Assembly: GCA_026874595.1 (NCBI GenBank)
Contig: CM049312.1
Span: 75,244,429 to 75,308,428 of the forward strand
Reading direction: 5' to 3'
Length of the DNA: 64,000 nucleotides
DNA from: Sipunculus nudus
Lineage: Eukaryota > Annelida > Sipuncula > Golfingiida > Sipunculidae
In this document: in pieces, positions 9,576 through 22,314 of the stretch
Layout: each line of letters begins with the position of its first letter
Position numbering within the stretch: position 1 is the first letter of the stretch
Made by a program: the position numbers and the translations under genes
The notes under the pieces: model-generated
What the model was told of the DNA's origin: nothing
Database searches by the model: none
The model's input: only the letters and a program-made list of their open reading frames with translations

Positions 9576-12254
9576 TCAGACAAGAACGTATTCGTCCAGG
9601 TCATTCAGACTCCGACACAAGGTTAACTCAGAGACAGAACACTTATACCAAATGTCGGATTCAAAGAGACAGTAACATTGTACACCCAAGACATGCAACT
9701 ATGACAGACTATTTGACATCAGAACTAAATGCTCGCCCAAAACCGTGAGTAGCACGGGTAATTGCTAGTGTCAGCATAATACCATTAAAACGTGGGGCTT
9801 GACCATGAGCAGATCATTCAACAGTGCCTGAACCTACAGTTACCAGATGCCACAGAGGCATAATACTATGCAGACACTAATGTTAGTTTTTTTCTGAATA
9901 AAAGTCAAAGAGACCAAAAGGAGACAATAGAAGTTTGTGCCAACAGGAGATAAATAACATGTGAAGGTTGATATATCACAATCTGTTGCTGAAAATACCC
10001 TGAACAATCCTTCATCACCATGGAGATACCTATGCTGTTTACCAAATCAATCCGTATTACCTGGAATTATGACACAAGACATGTTGAAAAATACATGGAG
10101 CCAGTGCTTTGATACAAATTTTATGACAAAATCTCCCACGGTTACATGTTTAAGAAAAATACTTATGGCATTACCAGCTTCATAATCAGCTTAAAGATTC
10201 ATGCTACCAGCCTGCAGATGATAAAATAGCTATAATCACTTTTATCTCTTTCAATCAGCTGGGCTCCAGGTAGAATCCTAAACATGATTCTTACATTGAT
10301 TCCCTGTCATCATCAACCCTTACAATCCAACTCCCACTGTTTTTATTGTTTTATGTTTACAAGGTAAGGTCCATGGTCTGTAGAGGGTAGCATCTATTGA
10401 AAGGGGATGAAGAATGGGGAATTATTCCAGATTTTATGTTATTTTAATGAATATCAGATTTTTTTTCATAAGTTGAGTTATTTTATTAAGCATAGGACTA
10501 AATATGTCTCTGGTTCACTTAATTGCTTCACAGACAATGTAAGTCTGTTTGACATCATGAAATTTCTTTGCAGGCCGGGAGCAAATGTGGGGAAATAAAT
10601 TTCTGTAATGGTGAACCGAGCTTAGAAGGAAACAAGTCACTGGTACCAAGATGGGATAATACACATAAGATTAAATATTTAACAGAGGTACATTTAAAAA
10701 TCACTCCCTGGTGAATACAGAGAAAATCTAATTCCTTTTTGCCTATCGTAGAGGAGGAATGAATAAATCACACCTCAAATTCTCACAAATCAACTGTTTC
10801 ACACGCGCTCCATTAGCTATCTACATGTTTCATTCCCCCCGAGACTTTCACTGTTCACAGGTATAACATAAAGCCCACATTACCTATTTTATTACATAAC
10901 CAGAACTGTGTAAAGACAGACTCAGATACAGTATTCATGACCATCAAAGAGAGAAGAAGATTGATTATTTATTACAGGCATTTCATTGGCGATTGCAACC
11001 ACTTATCACCATGGAAACTTTGACAAAGCGCAACAAAACTGCCTACAGGCAGTACAAGACAGACGTTAGACATCAAATACATAAAAGATGTCAGTTAGCC
11101 AGCAGTACATAAACAGCCAGCTTTGTAAATCAGCTGAAAGGAATAACTGATTATTTTCTTTTAAGTTACCATATTTCTATACCTTCAACCGTTTCTTTGT
11201 TACCTTACCTCCCTTTTATCCTCTATATATTATGTATACTCTGGTTTGAAAGGAATAACAAGTAAAAAGCTTTTGCTTTCACTTTTAGATATATATATAA
11301 AACTTCTGCCAGAGGTTGCGGTATTATGTTTTATCCTTGATTTGTCTAAGTACAATACTAAAAGTCCTGAACCAGAGTTGGGTTCAAATGTAAATGCAAG
11401 AAACGTTTGATTTTCAAATGTAAATGTAATTCATTAAATGCTATCTTGAATCAATAAAAAATGCTTTTTGTGCTAATTTATATACCAAATGTAAAGGCAT
11501 CTGATGTTGATTGTTACACTCATAGGGCACTGGACTCTGATGTGAGGCTGGACATTCCTGTTGGTGTAACGTGGTGATGCAAAATTATCAACAGTCTGTT
11601 ACATATTTTTTAGCTGATACTGATATTACTGCTTCAAAACTTTTATTAACTTGTTAATAAAAAGAAAGCCAACTGATTGTAATGGCCACCTGATGTAAAC
11701 AGTTACTGATGGTGTTATGTGAATACGGGCATCCCTTAAGGAATAATATATTAGTGCATAATTTTCAACAATCCATTAAATATCTAGATCTTGATACGAC
11801 AATACACTATAAATACCTTATATATTCAAGGCAAAAATATATACAGAAGCTTATGTTACTATTTGGTAAGTCTTTTATTAAAATTCACTATGTTTTGAAT
11901 ATATCAATAAAATTTAAGGAAAGCAGAATTCATTTATATGTTTTGTAACCAAATACAGTAAAAATCCAAATGCATCCAAATGCATTTGTAAGAATATTTG
12001 CCATATGTCATAGAAATTTGCATTTGAAAATTATTAATTGCATTTGAATTTGCATTTGCATTTGAGAAATTTTAATCATTCGCATTTGCATTTAAATGTG
12101 CCAAGTTGCATTTGAACCTAATCCTGTCCTGAACTGATTTTGTTGAAATTTTGTGGAAGGTTAAGAATAACAAACAAGGAACAAACCATTAAAGCTGGAT
12201 GAGGTAATATGAATTACCATCATGTTATTTCATTTCAAAACTCACTTTCTATGG
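9576..12254. other. Unassigned interval with a SINE-tail fragment
   Basis: Near 10360-10440 there is a fragment resembling the 3' half of the SINE at 45.3 kb (AAGGTCCATGGTCTGTAGAGG). AT-rich sequence around 11970-12115 is a cluster of GCATTTGAATTTGCATTTG-like words. No gene is supported. An open frame ending at a GTGAGT near 9748 is discussed under rejected items. Confidence 0.5.
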
Positions 12255-12480
12255 AGTGTAGTGGCATCATGAATGGGCACTGGACTTGTGGCAGCAAGGT
12301 TGTGGGTTCACGTCCCATTCTGACAGCCCCTTGCGCTAAGTCTTTACCACAAGGGTGCAGTTCTCTTGACCGAGGAGTTAATTGGTACTCAGGTCATGGG
12401 CGGCAGGCAAATGAAGAACAAATGACCTTTTATGTTATCAGACTATAAACCCCTACCTTTTACCCTTTATTCCATTGCTT
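12255..12480 (+). repeat. tRNA-derived SINE-like element
   Basis: Starts with a tRNA-like head: TAGTGGCATCATGAATGGGC resembles box A and GGTTCACGTCCC fits box B (GGTTCRANNCC). A conserved-looking body (TGCGCTAAGTCTTTACCAC, TTGACCGAGGAGTTAATTGG) and a tail TATCAGACTATAAACCCC follow. The tail recurs near 41805. No clear target duplication was seen. It is a SINE, not a functional tRNA gene. Confidence 0.6.
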
Positions 12481-14227
12481 TTTCTTTTGTCCCTGCCAAG
12501 GCCAAGAGCCAGTCATTTTAATCAACAGTTATAAAGGTAACCAGTTAACAGACTTGCTATAAAATCCGGTAAAAATGTTATTTTGACATGAAACACTATT
12601 TGTGTGGTGAAAAAAATTTGTGGATTAATCATTTCTAGTTATGACTTGGTTCAAAATTAATTATTGAACAGACCTGAAAATAAACCAAAGATCATTATTT
12701 TTGTTTAAGAAATGCATTTAATGTTAACAACTTGACTTTACTCATTGAATTAAATGTGAGAGCAAGTTGTTAACCAAGTGCAAGTTGTAGGCTCAATGAC
12801 ACAACAACTAAATTATAAGCTCACTTTAATCTGAAACGTGGGTGAAATATATAGGTATATCTCAACAGACTTCTGTAAATGAAATTTTTTTTATTGTTGT
12901 TTATGAAAGCTAGCCACAAATTCCTCTAAAACCACAGTACATAGTTTAATTAAGATTCTGACAGAGGCTGTGGACCATTTCCTCATCTATTTATTTAAAA
13001 CTAGCCTCCCCCTGGAATGGTATGTATTCATCTTGTTCATGTGAGTGTTTGTTCACAATATATAACTCACACAATCATAACAGGAATCTCATTAAATTTT
13101 TTGGGGGCATTTTGGGAATGGGCCAATTAAAAAATTGATTAGATTTTGGTGTGGATCCAGTGCATGATCTGGATTCAGGAATGTCATCAAGGAATATTCA
13201 CAAATGTACAGTCACTTATGCATGAATGAACTTGGGCATATGGGTCGAATGTGTAAATGCAAACAGTTTTGGGAGCATCCCTCAATAGCCCTCCCCCCCC
13301 CACATGGTGGAGGATGCTTGCATTCCTCAGAATGCAGATTTCCAATTTTTTTTTAATTTTCAGACATGATAAACAGAAAATTCCAAAGCATGGTGCCCAA
13401 TTCTGCTACACTGTAAATCCATGGTGCTTCTAAACCCTAAGTAAACCACAGCGTAATATGGCATTTGTTATCAAACATCAGGTTTTATGATCAATGGACA
13501 TCAACACTAAATTAATGCATTTAATTTTCTACATGTTACAGACACATCATCCACAGGTATGGATAACAAGTCGCACACAAATGAGCTCCTAACTTTAACA
13601 GAGGTCCACATCCAATGTTGGCCAAGATCTCTAGCCTGGAGTCAATCTATTTATAGGACTAACCCATCATGAGATTGATCATCTCGAGGCTATTTTCAAG
13701 AACTACAAGCTTCCAAAGGTGAGAGCGCTGTATTTATGATGTGCCTGGAAGTCTGTGTAAATCGAATGAAGATCACAGGACACTGACCTTAGAACTGTTC
13801 GTCTGGATCATAAAGAGCTGTCTGGAGAGTGTTTTTTCATGGTCTCCATTTTCTCTTCCTCGGTGTAGGTATACCATGGTTGGCTTCATATTCGAAGCGC
13901 AATATTCACTTTTTCAGAGTTCTGCCAGGTTTCCATTTTTACTAAATTTTTAAATTACTGATTAGCCATTTTGAACTTAATCATTATTATACCTAAGAGA
14001 AGCCTGAAAGACAAGAAATTTTTGTCATTACTTACAGATTATATAACAAGGCCTACAGGCCTAATGCCAACCTGTGCAAAGTTTGGGAGTATGAATGGAG
14101 GTTTATTTTTAAAATTTAATATTGATCCTCTTAAGTCCTGCATATCTACCTTAGTCATTATAATTTCAGCAAAATGGACGTTTCGGACCTGCAAGTTTCA
14201 AACTAGGACATTTTAAAACTAGATTAT
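12481..14227. other. Unassigned interval with a degraded MITE A end
   Basis: Near 13869-13950 the text TACCATGGTTGGCTTCATAT, then TCGAAGCGC, matches the left end of MITE family A. No right end was found, so this is a truncated copy. A C9 run lies at 13293-13301. Nothing else was recognised. Confidence 0.55.
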
Positions 14228-15275
14228 GGGTAGTCGACAAGGGACTGTGTATCCGCAGAAATCAGAGTAGGACAGGTGAAGTGAGGCGTGGATTAAGTGG
14301 CAAGGGGAATAGAGTGAGGTGTGTTACATATTAGCATGGATGTCTGCAGCGTAAATGTGAGTGTAGGTGGCACCACCTGTCATAAAATCAAGAGAGCTGT
14401 GCAGGATGTATAAACCTGCAAAATTTCAGGTGGATAAGTCAAACCACTGCTGAGATATGAGTGATTTTATCCCAGGGCAGATGAACAGATGGACGCTGTG
14501 CATAAGTGGTTGCAGGTGGCGCCACCAGTTTTGCCTATGATGAAGAGCTATGCGAGATCTATACACATGCAAAATTTTGGCCCAATCGCTCAAATGGTTC
14601 ATGTGTTATGAGCTTGGATGTCTGCTGAGTAAACCTGAATGTAGGTGGCACCACCTATCATAAAATCGAGAAAGCTGTCCAGGATGTATAAACCTGCAAA
14701 ATTTCAGGTGGATAAGTCAAACCACTGCTGAGATATGAGTGATTTTATCCCAAGGCAAATGAATAGATGGATGCTGTGCATTAATGGTTGCAGGTGGCGC
14801 CACCAGTTTTGCCTATGATGAAGAGCTATGTGAGATCTATACACATGCAAATTTTTGGCCCAATCAGCCAAACAGTTCCCAAGATATGAGCTTGGATGTC
14901 TGCAGAGTAAACGTGAATGTAGGTGGTGCCATCTGTCATAAAATCAAGAAAGCTGTCCAGGATGTATAAACCTGCAAAATTTCAGGTGGAAAAGTCAAAC
15001 CACTGCTGAGATATGAGTGATATTATCCCAAGGCAGATGAACAGATGGACGCTGTGCAAAAATGGTTGCAGGTGGCACAACCATTTTAAGTGTATGTTAT
15101 AAAGCTATCAAAGGGCTACATTTGTGCAAAATTTTTAGCCTGATCGGTCAAACGGTTCCTGAGATATGTGGGTTTATGTGTGGAAACAGACGCACAAATG
15201 GATGCTGGGCAGCGAGGAAAGGTCAGAGGTTAACCAAAAATGAGGGCGCAGCAGTTCACATGTAACCTGATGATA
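14228..15275 (+). repeat. Tandem array R4, forward orientation (278-bp units)
   Basis: Unit landmarks AGC(A/T)TGGATGTCTGC recur at 14333, 14611 and 14889, spaced exactly 278 bp. Each unit has a GTAGGTGG..CCACCT block and a GCAGGTGGCGCCACCAG block. The perfect palindrome GGTGGCGCCACC is at 14515-14526 and 14793-14804. The array ends with a diverged block and GAGGGCGCAGCAGTTCACAT. The 5' leader near 14228 (GGTAGTCGACAAGGGACTG) and the whole array recur inverted at 24041-25447. The terminal hairpin present there is missing here. Short open frames within it are repeat artefacts. Confidence 0.85.
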
Positions 15276-15291
15276 AACCGGATTCACTTAC

Positions 15292-16349
15292 AATGCAAAC
15301 CAAGTTTTTTCAAACAGTTGAAAGATATACTTCCAATAATCTGGGATAGACATTGTGTCTAGATGCTGTGTCTAGACGTCTAGACACCCGCCAGAGCCAG
15401 GTCAGTTGCCATGGTGATGTCTGGACCCCACCTGTTTGTACTGAGTGACCTCTTGACTTGGATGCTGAAACTCAGCATGTTGTCAAATCTGTTTTCAAAC
15501 ACAGAAAGCTTTTTTTAATTGGCTACAATGCTTTTTTAAAGCTGTATTTACCCAATCTATTCTTATAAAACTGGCAGAACCCTACCATAGAATAATTCTT
15601 GTAAAGCCTATACCAATCAGCTTAACAGTTTCATCATAAATCAGTGTATAAACTAGAAGAGTTAAAAATTACATTTTTGCTTGTAAAAAACACATCTATG
15701 TAGGTGGCCCCACCAATACCTCATATCAGATATGACATATGTAACAAACATTGGTATAAAATTTGGTGATTGGAGCTCTAGCCATTTCTGAGATTTTAAT
15801 TTTAGTGTGCTTTTTTGGACAGATGACTAAGTTCAACCTCCTGTAACTTGGCCAAAAATCTCCCAACTGGAACCATTCGAACAAATTTGAGAAAGATTGT
15901 TCCAGGGATCATTTCTGTGAAATACTGGACAATTTGGCTGGACAATTTCGGAGAAGAAGATTTTTAAAGCTTTTTTAGCTTTTTCCCTATAAAATCTAAG
16001 AAAATGCAGTTAGAAAAAAAATAAACAAAATCCGATAGAGTTTTTCTGATGACTGATTATTTGCAAAAAATTTGGTGATGCTAGCTTCTGCAGTTTTTGA
16101 GATAGCTATGGTTAACGTACAGACGCCGCACGACAGACGACGACGCACCATCGCATAAGCTCACAGGTTCGCTAAAAATGCAATTAGCCAAGAAATAAGC
16201 AAAATCCAATAGAATTTTTTTAAATGACAAATTTTTTGCAAAATATTTAGTGATGCTAGCTTCTGCCCTTTTTGAGATAGCTATGACGCATGACACATGA
16301 CGGAAGACGGACTACGCCACACCATTGCATAAGCTCACAGATTCGCTAA
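15292..16349 (+). repeat. Direct duplication, first unit (1,058 bp) containing R2
   Basis: Starts AATGCAAACCAAGTTTTTT and is repeated from 16350 with the same order of landmarks: a CTAGAC palindrome cluster, GCCATGGTGATGTCTGGACC, a GTAGGTGGC block, then the R2 3' end. The first unit carries two successive R2 tails (ending near 16175 and 16349), while the second has one. Confidence 0.8.
15368..15387. repeat. Perfect 20-bp palindrome
   Basis: GTGTCTAGACGTCTAGACAC is its own reverse complement. The equivalent region of the second duplicate (about 16425-16490) has expanded to several TGTGTCTAGA / TCTAGACACA half-sites, which could extrude as cruciforms. Confidence 0.92.
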
Positions 16350-17195
16350 AATGCAAACCAAGTTTTTTTTTAAACAGTTGAAAGATATACTTCCAATAAT
16401 TCTAATCTGGGCATTCTGTGTCTAGACGATGTGTCTAGATGTCTAAACGCTGTGTCTAGACATCTAGACACATTGTCTAGACACCAGACAGAGCCAGGTT
16501 AGTTGCCATGGTGATGTCTGGACCCCACCTGGTTGTACTGAGTGACCTCTTGACTTGGCTGCTGAAACTGGGCATTTTGTCAAATCTGTTTCAAATACAG
16601 AAAGCCTTTTTCAATTGGCTACACTGCTTTTTTAAAGCCGCATTTACCCAATCTATTCTTATAAAACTGGCAGAACCCTACCATAGAATAATTCTTGTAA
16701 AGTTTAAACCAATCAGCTAAACAGTTTCATCATAAATCAGTGTATAAGCTAGAAGAGTTTAAAATTACATTTTTGCTTGTAAAAAACACATCTATGTAGG
16801 TGGCGCCACCAACACCTCAATTTCAGATATGATTCATGTGACAAACATTGGCATAAAATTTGGTGATGACTGCTCAAAAATCATGGAACTGTAATCATTC
16901 AAACAAATTTGAGAGAGATTGTTCCAAGGATCATTTCTGTGAAATATTGGACAATTTGGCTGGACAGTTTCAGAGAAGAAGATTTCCAAAGGTTTTTAAG
17001 CTTTTTCTCTATAAAATCTAAATTAATGCAGTTACCCAATAATAAGCTCCAGGGCACCAAGTTTCACATGTAATTAATTCTTACATGTAATTTGGAGCTG
17101 CTAACTCTGACGGTTTCTGACTTACAGCCAGCCCAGGACGGTGGACGGTGGATGGCTGACACTGCGCCATCGCATAAGCTCACAGGTTTGCTAAA
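16350..17195 (+). repeat. Direct duplication, second unit, containing R2
   Basis: Second copy of the unit starting at 15292. It includes an expanded CTAGAC palindrome cluster, a perfect GGTGGCGCCACC at 16799-16810, and an R2 3' end finishing CATCGCATAAGCTCACAGG. An insertion/replacement around 17036-17110 (AATAAGCTCCAGGGCACC) distinguishes it from the first unit. Confidence 0.78.
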
Positions 17196-17199
17196 AACC

Positions 17200-17815
17200 T
17201 AAGGTAGGTGGAGCCTCATGTCTGGTTGACGAGAAAACTTTCCAAGATGGATCTACATGCCAAATTGCAGACCAAAACATTGAACGACTCCTCAGATATG
17301 AAAATATATTATAAAATATAAAGATTTCTTACTTTATTGGTGGGCCACAGATAAGTCAAGTTTGAAACTTATATGTTGATCCAAACTAGAGCTATCATTC
17401 AGAAACAAATGGGCTAACAGTTGGCTCCTGTGATCTTGACCTTTCACCGTGTGACCCCAATATCAATCAGGTTCTTCCCCTATTGGCAGGTCAGCTACAT
17501 ATGCAAGATGGAAGGTTTGGGATGAAAAGTTTGGCTTAAAATGCATGCAACATTTTTCTAAATAAGTGGGTTTGTTGACCTTGACCTTTGATCTCATGAC
17601 CCCAAAATTGGTAGGGTTCTTGCGTTAAATGTGGGCCATATGTAAGTCAAGTTTGAAATCCATATGTCAATCCAAACTGGAATTATCATAAGGAAACAAA
17701 TATGACTGACATACAGAAAGACAAACAGAAGGACAGACAGAGAGACAGGGTGATTACCGTAGGGCATCCGCTTACTCAAGTGGGGCCCCAATAACACACA
17801 AGGTTTCAGGACTGT
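17200..17815 (+). repeat. Repeat H3 copy 1 (TGACCTTGACCTTTGA family)
   Basis: Contains spaced blocks of TTGACCTTGACCTTTGATCT and TGACCCCAAA..GGTTCTT, a GGACAGACAGAGAG tail and the end CAAGTGGGGCCCCAAT. Related copies lie at 18525-18975 and 63430-64000. A perfect TGACCTTGA (reverse of TCAAGGTCA) is at 17576-17584. Transposon class unknown. Confidence 0.65.
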
Positions 17816-17940
17816 AGTGTTGCATTACCAATAAGATAAGCAGAGAGAGCTGCACTGAATGACCTCCAGTGAATAAGTGGCCTGCCTGACAACAAATACA
17901 ATAAGAGCCTCCAAACTAGATATAGTTGAATTGCAAATTC

Positions 17941-18513
17941 AAGCCTCCCCTGCCACCAGCTAAAAAGTGGAGGCTCCTGGTTCTAGGAAGATTGGAGAAC
18001 GACATGACAGACCATGCTAAACATTAATATGCAAATCGGTGCATCAGTAGGCTTTAGAATCATGTCCTCCGTGAAAAATGTTGTTACATGTTCAAACATG
18101 TAACAGATAGACTTGAGAAATTGATAAAATTAACAAATTTAAACATGGCTGATTTACAGAATTATGCAAATGACTTACTTAATATGCACAGACTGACCCC
18201 AAAAATTAATCAATTTCTTGGAGCGGTACTCTAAAGGTAACGACAATATTTTGTGCAAATCACCTTTACAGTTATGTTTTGAGCGCAAGCACAAAGAAAC
18301 TGCTCGTCAAGTTAATTAGCATAATTAAGCTGTTTAGACAACTCTCAAAATCTAATCAGGTGTTACCTCTTACCTAGTTAGTAAAAATATGAAGTGACAG
18401 CCTGATTGGCCATGCAAATCTTGAAATATTGTGGTCGCAAAGGAATGTCAAGAAGAAAAAGAAGAAGAAGAAAAAAAAAACATCAATAAGCCTCCCCATA
18501 GCAGGGGAGGCTT
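17941..18513. mobile_element. Inverted-repeat element C (573 bp)
   Basis: The left end AAGCCTCCCCTGC is the exact inverse of the right end GCAGGGGAGGCTT. The right end itself forms a hairpin at 18488-18513, with stem AAGCCTCCCC / GGGGAGGCTT and loop ATAGCA. Flanks share AAATTC but not cleanly adjacent, so a target duplication is not proven. A GAA-rich tract lies near 18450-18480. Class undetermined; there is no coding sequence. Confidence 0.55.
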
Positions 18514-18524
18514 AAAAATTCAAT

Positions 18525-18975
18525 TACTGGCCTAATTTTAGAACTTTCACTTTCAAATTTAAGATTTGAAATTTCATAGATGGATGGTTTGTAATGAAAA
18601 CTTCGCTTCAGCTTAAAAGGTGTCCAGAAGCTGTTTAGAGAAGTCAATGTACGGACATCATAATCAACAAAGTTCTTCCATTTCTTGGAGATCATAACCA
18701 TATGTGAAAGATGGATTAGGTGGGGCATGAAAAGTTTTGCTTGAAATGCATTCATAATTTTTTTTTAAGATGTGGGTTCTTAGACCTTCACCTCTGACCC
18801 CAAAATGGACAGGTTTTCTAACTTTAATAGTAGGCCATAGATCAATCAAGTTGAAATCAATACGTCAAACCAAACTGGAGTTATCATCCTGTGATGAATT
18901 TTGTGGATGGACAGAAAGAAGGACAGGATGAGCACTAAGTGCACCAGCATATTCAAGAGGGGCCCTAATTAGTGC
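18525..18975 (+). repeat. Repeat H3 copy 2
   Basis: Diverged copy of 17200-17815. It shares CATATGTGAAAGATGGATTA, ATGAAAAGTTTTGCTTGAAA and the tail GGACAGGATGAGCAC..AAGAGGGGCCCTAAT. It is 3' of the inverted-repeat element C. Confidence 0.6.
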
Positions 18976-21145
18976 CCAAATCTCAGCGTTTCAATTCTGC
19001 CAGAAGTTCTCAAAGAGAGAAGGAAAATCATGCCTAGCGCCAAACCTCCCTTCCCACCCCCATCCCCCTCCCCACACACACACTCCCTAAAATCTAAAAG
19101 TATTGATTTCAAAAGAATGTAAAATTTTATGAAACAAGCAAGTTTTTTTTTTATCATCATGATACACAAGAACATAATTTTTAAATTTTAGCAGGGGAGT
19201 TCCAAAAACCTCCCTGTCACCAAGGCAGGTGCTATAATAATTGCCAGAAGGTGGATATAAAACTCGTGTGGTGCAGTGTGAACTTTATACCCCAGGCTTC
19301 CATCATGATTTACAGATTATTCCCATAGAACTACTCTCCGTTCTCATTTCTTGGCACCTGCAGGCATATTTTGCTGTTATTTTATTATAGGATACATTTT
19401 ACATCTAAGGTTAGCACAAGAGTAAAACTGTCAGCATTGCCTTGTAAATGCTGCATCCAATATTATCAAACAAATAAACTCTGGTCATTATTATTTATGA
19501 AACTTTTCCCCATTTGAGTTTAAAATAGACCATGTCTACCATTACATCTGTTCAGAATTTAATATTCAATTTTAAATAAGACCACATTTATTACTAACAT
19601 AATCAAGACCATTTTACAAACATCCGTGAAAATTAACTACATTTTAAATCAAAATGATAATTATGATATTTTGGAAACCAAAAATTTGAGTAATTTTTTT
19701 AATTGTCAGTGAGCCTATTATTGTGGATTTTTTTAACCTAATGTCATGACACATTTGAGCCATTAAATTTTTTTTGGGCTGCTGACTTGTGATAGGGTGT
19801 AATTATATTCATGTTTTGACATTTTTATTATAACATTTAATTAATTGTAACATTATTGAAACCCAGTTATTTACAGATTCAGGCTAAATAATTAAGTACC
19901 TACTCTCATGGCAGTTTACTTTGTTATTGTTAATGAATTTTTTTCTACCTTTCAAATCATGCAATGTCCTATGTCCTCTTTGTTCAGGTGGCGTTAATCA
20001 AAATCAGCTTTACGACAGTTACTTCAAAACCACTGATTTATTCAAAGCTTAAACAAAATTACGCAAGTTTTATGTGTAAGGAATTTGTGAGCCTATGAAT
20101 GATTTATAACTATGAGATTGGCTTTCTGAGTTTGTTGCCAGGCAGGATGCTGTGAAGAGTTATTGCATCCTGGGGGGATTTAAACAGTCACCATGTATTA
20201 GTTTTTTTGTCATTTCCTGCATTAAAAAGGACCATGAACACGGTGTGTTTAGAGAATTGGATTAATTTCCCACTCATCTGGGTACTTTGGTATTTCCTCA
20301 GACATTATTATAATTAGGCGTTGAATAATACACGGCTCAACTATGATGGACCACAAGTTCTTCGTTAATCCATTGCCTTATTGAAATATTACTGCAAGAA
20401 CTCGCAATTTACAACCTGAGGGCACAATTATGTTTAATTAATGATAAAAAGTGATACTTAACAGAGCACTTGACTTTTAATCAATCAAAATAATTGGACT
20501 TAAATGTGCCTATAAGATGGAAAACAAGTTTGTTTTCTTCCTCGTAACTCATCACAAAGCTGGATGATTTTATGCCTATCACAAATAACTGAAAAACATT
20601 TAGCTTAAAAAATTGGATGATTTTATTTAATGCGTCAGTCCTGATGTACCATGACTATTAAAGGTACCTTATTTAACAGCTACTATAATGCATGTCATTT
20701 CTACTTCATACTTGTGACCTTCACTTTACAACCTCTATCCCTTGACCTTGTCTTTGCTTTTCTGCAGTCACACTAAACTTTTTATCAAATATTTATCTTC
20801 AGTTTATAAAATTTGTAAAAGAAACACCTCCAACAGCAAATGGAATAACAATGATAACAAAATTCAGAAAGCATTTATATTGTACTGATGAGACCTACTT
20901 TGAGCCATGGTCCCAGTCATTCTGAAAGCTGCACTACAATGGCCATCTGTACACTATTGCAGCCATAAGTTTATGCAGCTGGTAATCTTAAGAGTACACT
21001 ATGAGTAAGGAATCACAGGCTAAGAGGTGCTGTCAAAAAAGAGAAATAAATTTGTTTTGTCACTGAGGTTTCTACTGTAGTATTAGCCCTTGCCTGGGCT
21101 TTAGTGTATTTAAGTTTACTACTAAAATGCTTAAAATATACATTG
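18976..21145. other. Unassigned AT-rich interval
   Basis: About 2.2 kb with no exon, hairpin or repeat that I could support. Short pyrimidine tracts ending in CAG (for example near 20763) lack open frames beyond them. Confidence 0.5.
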
Positions 21146-22314
21146 TTCCATGTACCGACAGACGTAACTCAGTACCAGCTCTTATCACTAAAGCCCTGTA
21201 AAGTCTGTATGGTGAATTCCTGATATTTGCATATTAGGGCGTCAAAGGGCTCCTGACGATTCCCTTGCATTTGCATATCAGCCCGTCATGCTTCCTGTGA
21301 ATTACATTGTTGCTATGTTGACGCTAGCAGCAGTCCAAACGGCTATAGACAGCTCAACCTGCTTGGTAACATTCACACTGAAATCATGCTTTCAGTAGGT
21401 CCATACATCGACCTTTGTGCCCTATGATATATCTCTGCTTTCGAATACTATGGTCCATGGGCCAAATGAAAGTGCACTGTAGACACTGTTGCATCAATTT
21501 TGTACGGTGTATTCGTTAGTGTTCAAGTTACACATGGAAGTCTTGGCCCTGTAAAGTTGCCAACACGCTGATTGCCATGATCGGTTCAGCCAGCCGGTAC
21601 ATGACTGTGTTTGTCGCGTGTGGACCTGAATATCTCACGCTGATTGGCTGAGCTAGAGATACATTTTCAAACCGGCCTGCCTTGAAAGCGAAGGTCTGAT
21701 AAACAGTGACACACTGACTCGATCACTGAGGCTGAGGGTTATATATAGTGTTGAAAGTCATGCAATACTCAAAATAACAGCTGAGGACCTTACAATATTA
21801 AGACTGATTTAATGAATATATAAATAGCAAGCTAGAAGCCTACAACAGGCGGTTACTGGATAACCCATGTTGGTTTTGAAAAAAAAAAGATTCTGGGAAA
21901 GACCCTTATAAATACTCCCTATGTCACTGGGAACACCTTAGTTCAGCGAGGCGGTGATTTATGGCGCTGACTGTCCGGTACGGCCAAACTTTACCAGTCG
22001 ATGAAATAAGAGGGTCAGAGAGTGGTAATTAGTTGTAGAAGTAACCGTGAGGTTGCAGTACCGACACTACTTGTGATACAGTGAGAGAAAGTTTGGTTTC
22101 TCCGTCAGAGGCAACGACTAAGAGCCATTTCATTGACTGGGCCAGTCTACTGTAGTATATGAGGTTTCTACTGCCCCTCTGAGGCATACCGAAACCTGTG
22201 ACACACCTGTCATGATACTTATATTAAAATAAAGTTATCTTTTTCTGTGAAGGGCCTTGTATTGAGGGCACCCAGGTGTAGGCGGCACTGTCTGGGGAAT
22301 GCAGATGACTGTAA
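21146..22314 (+). mobile_element. LTR-like or promoter-like module (tentative)
   Basis: A TATA-like CTTATAAATACTCC near 21904 is followed about 320 bp later by AATAAA at 22228-22233 and a G-rich end terminating near CTGTAACA at 22307-22314. The block is GC-richer than its surroundings. This spacing resembles the LTR at 32.9-33.6 kb, but the 5' boundary and target duplication are not visible. A host promoter or an old LTR are both possible. Confidence 0.25.

Noticed and set aside
9581-9748. Possible exon with a GTGAGT donor just downstream
   Set aside because: The peptide looks plausible and the donor is strong, but the acceptor is poor and the left part lies in repeat R5. Kept only as a note for transcript checking.
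14784-15265. Open frames with recurring peptide patterns
   Set aside because: Translations of the 278-bp tandem unit; the same peptides recur in the inverted array, showing DNA-level repetition rather than a protein repeat.
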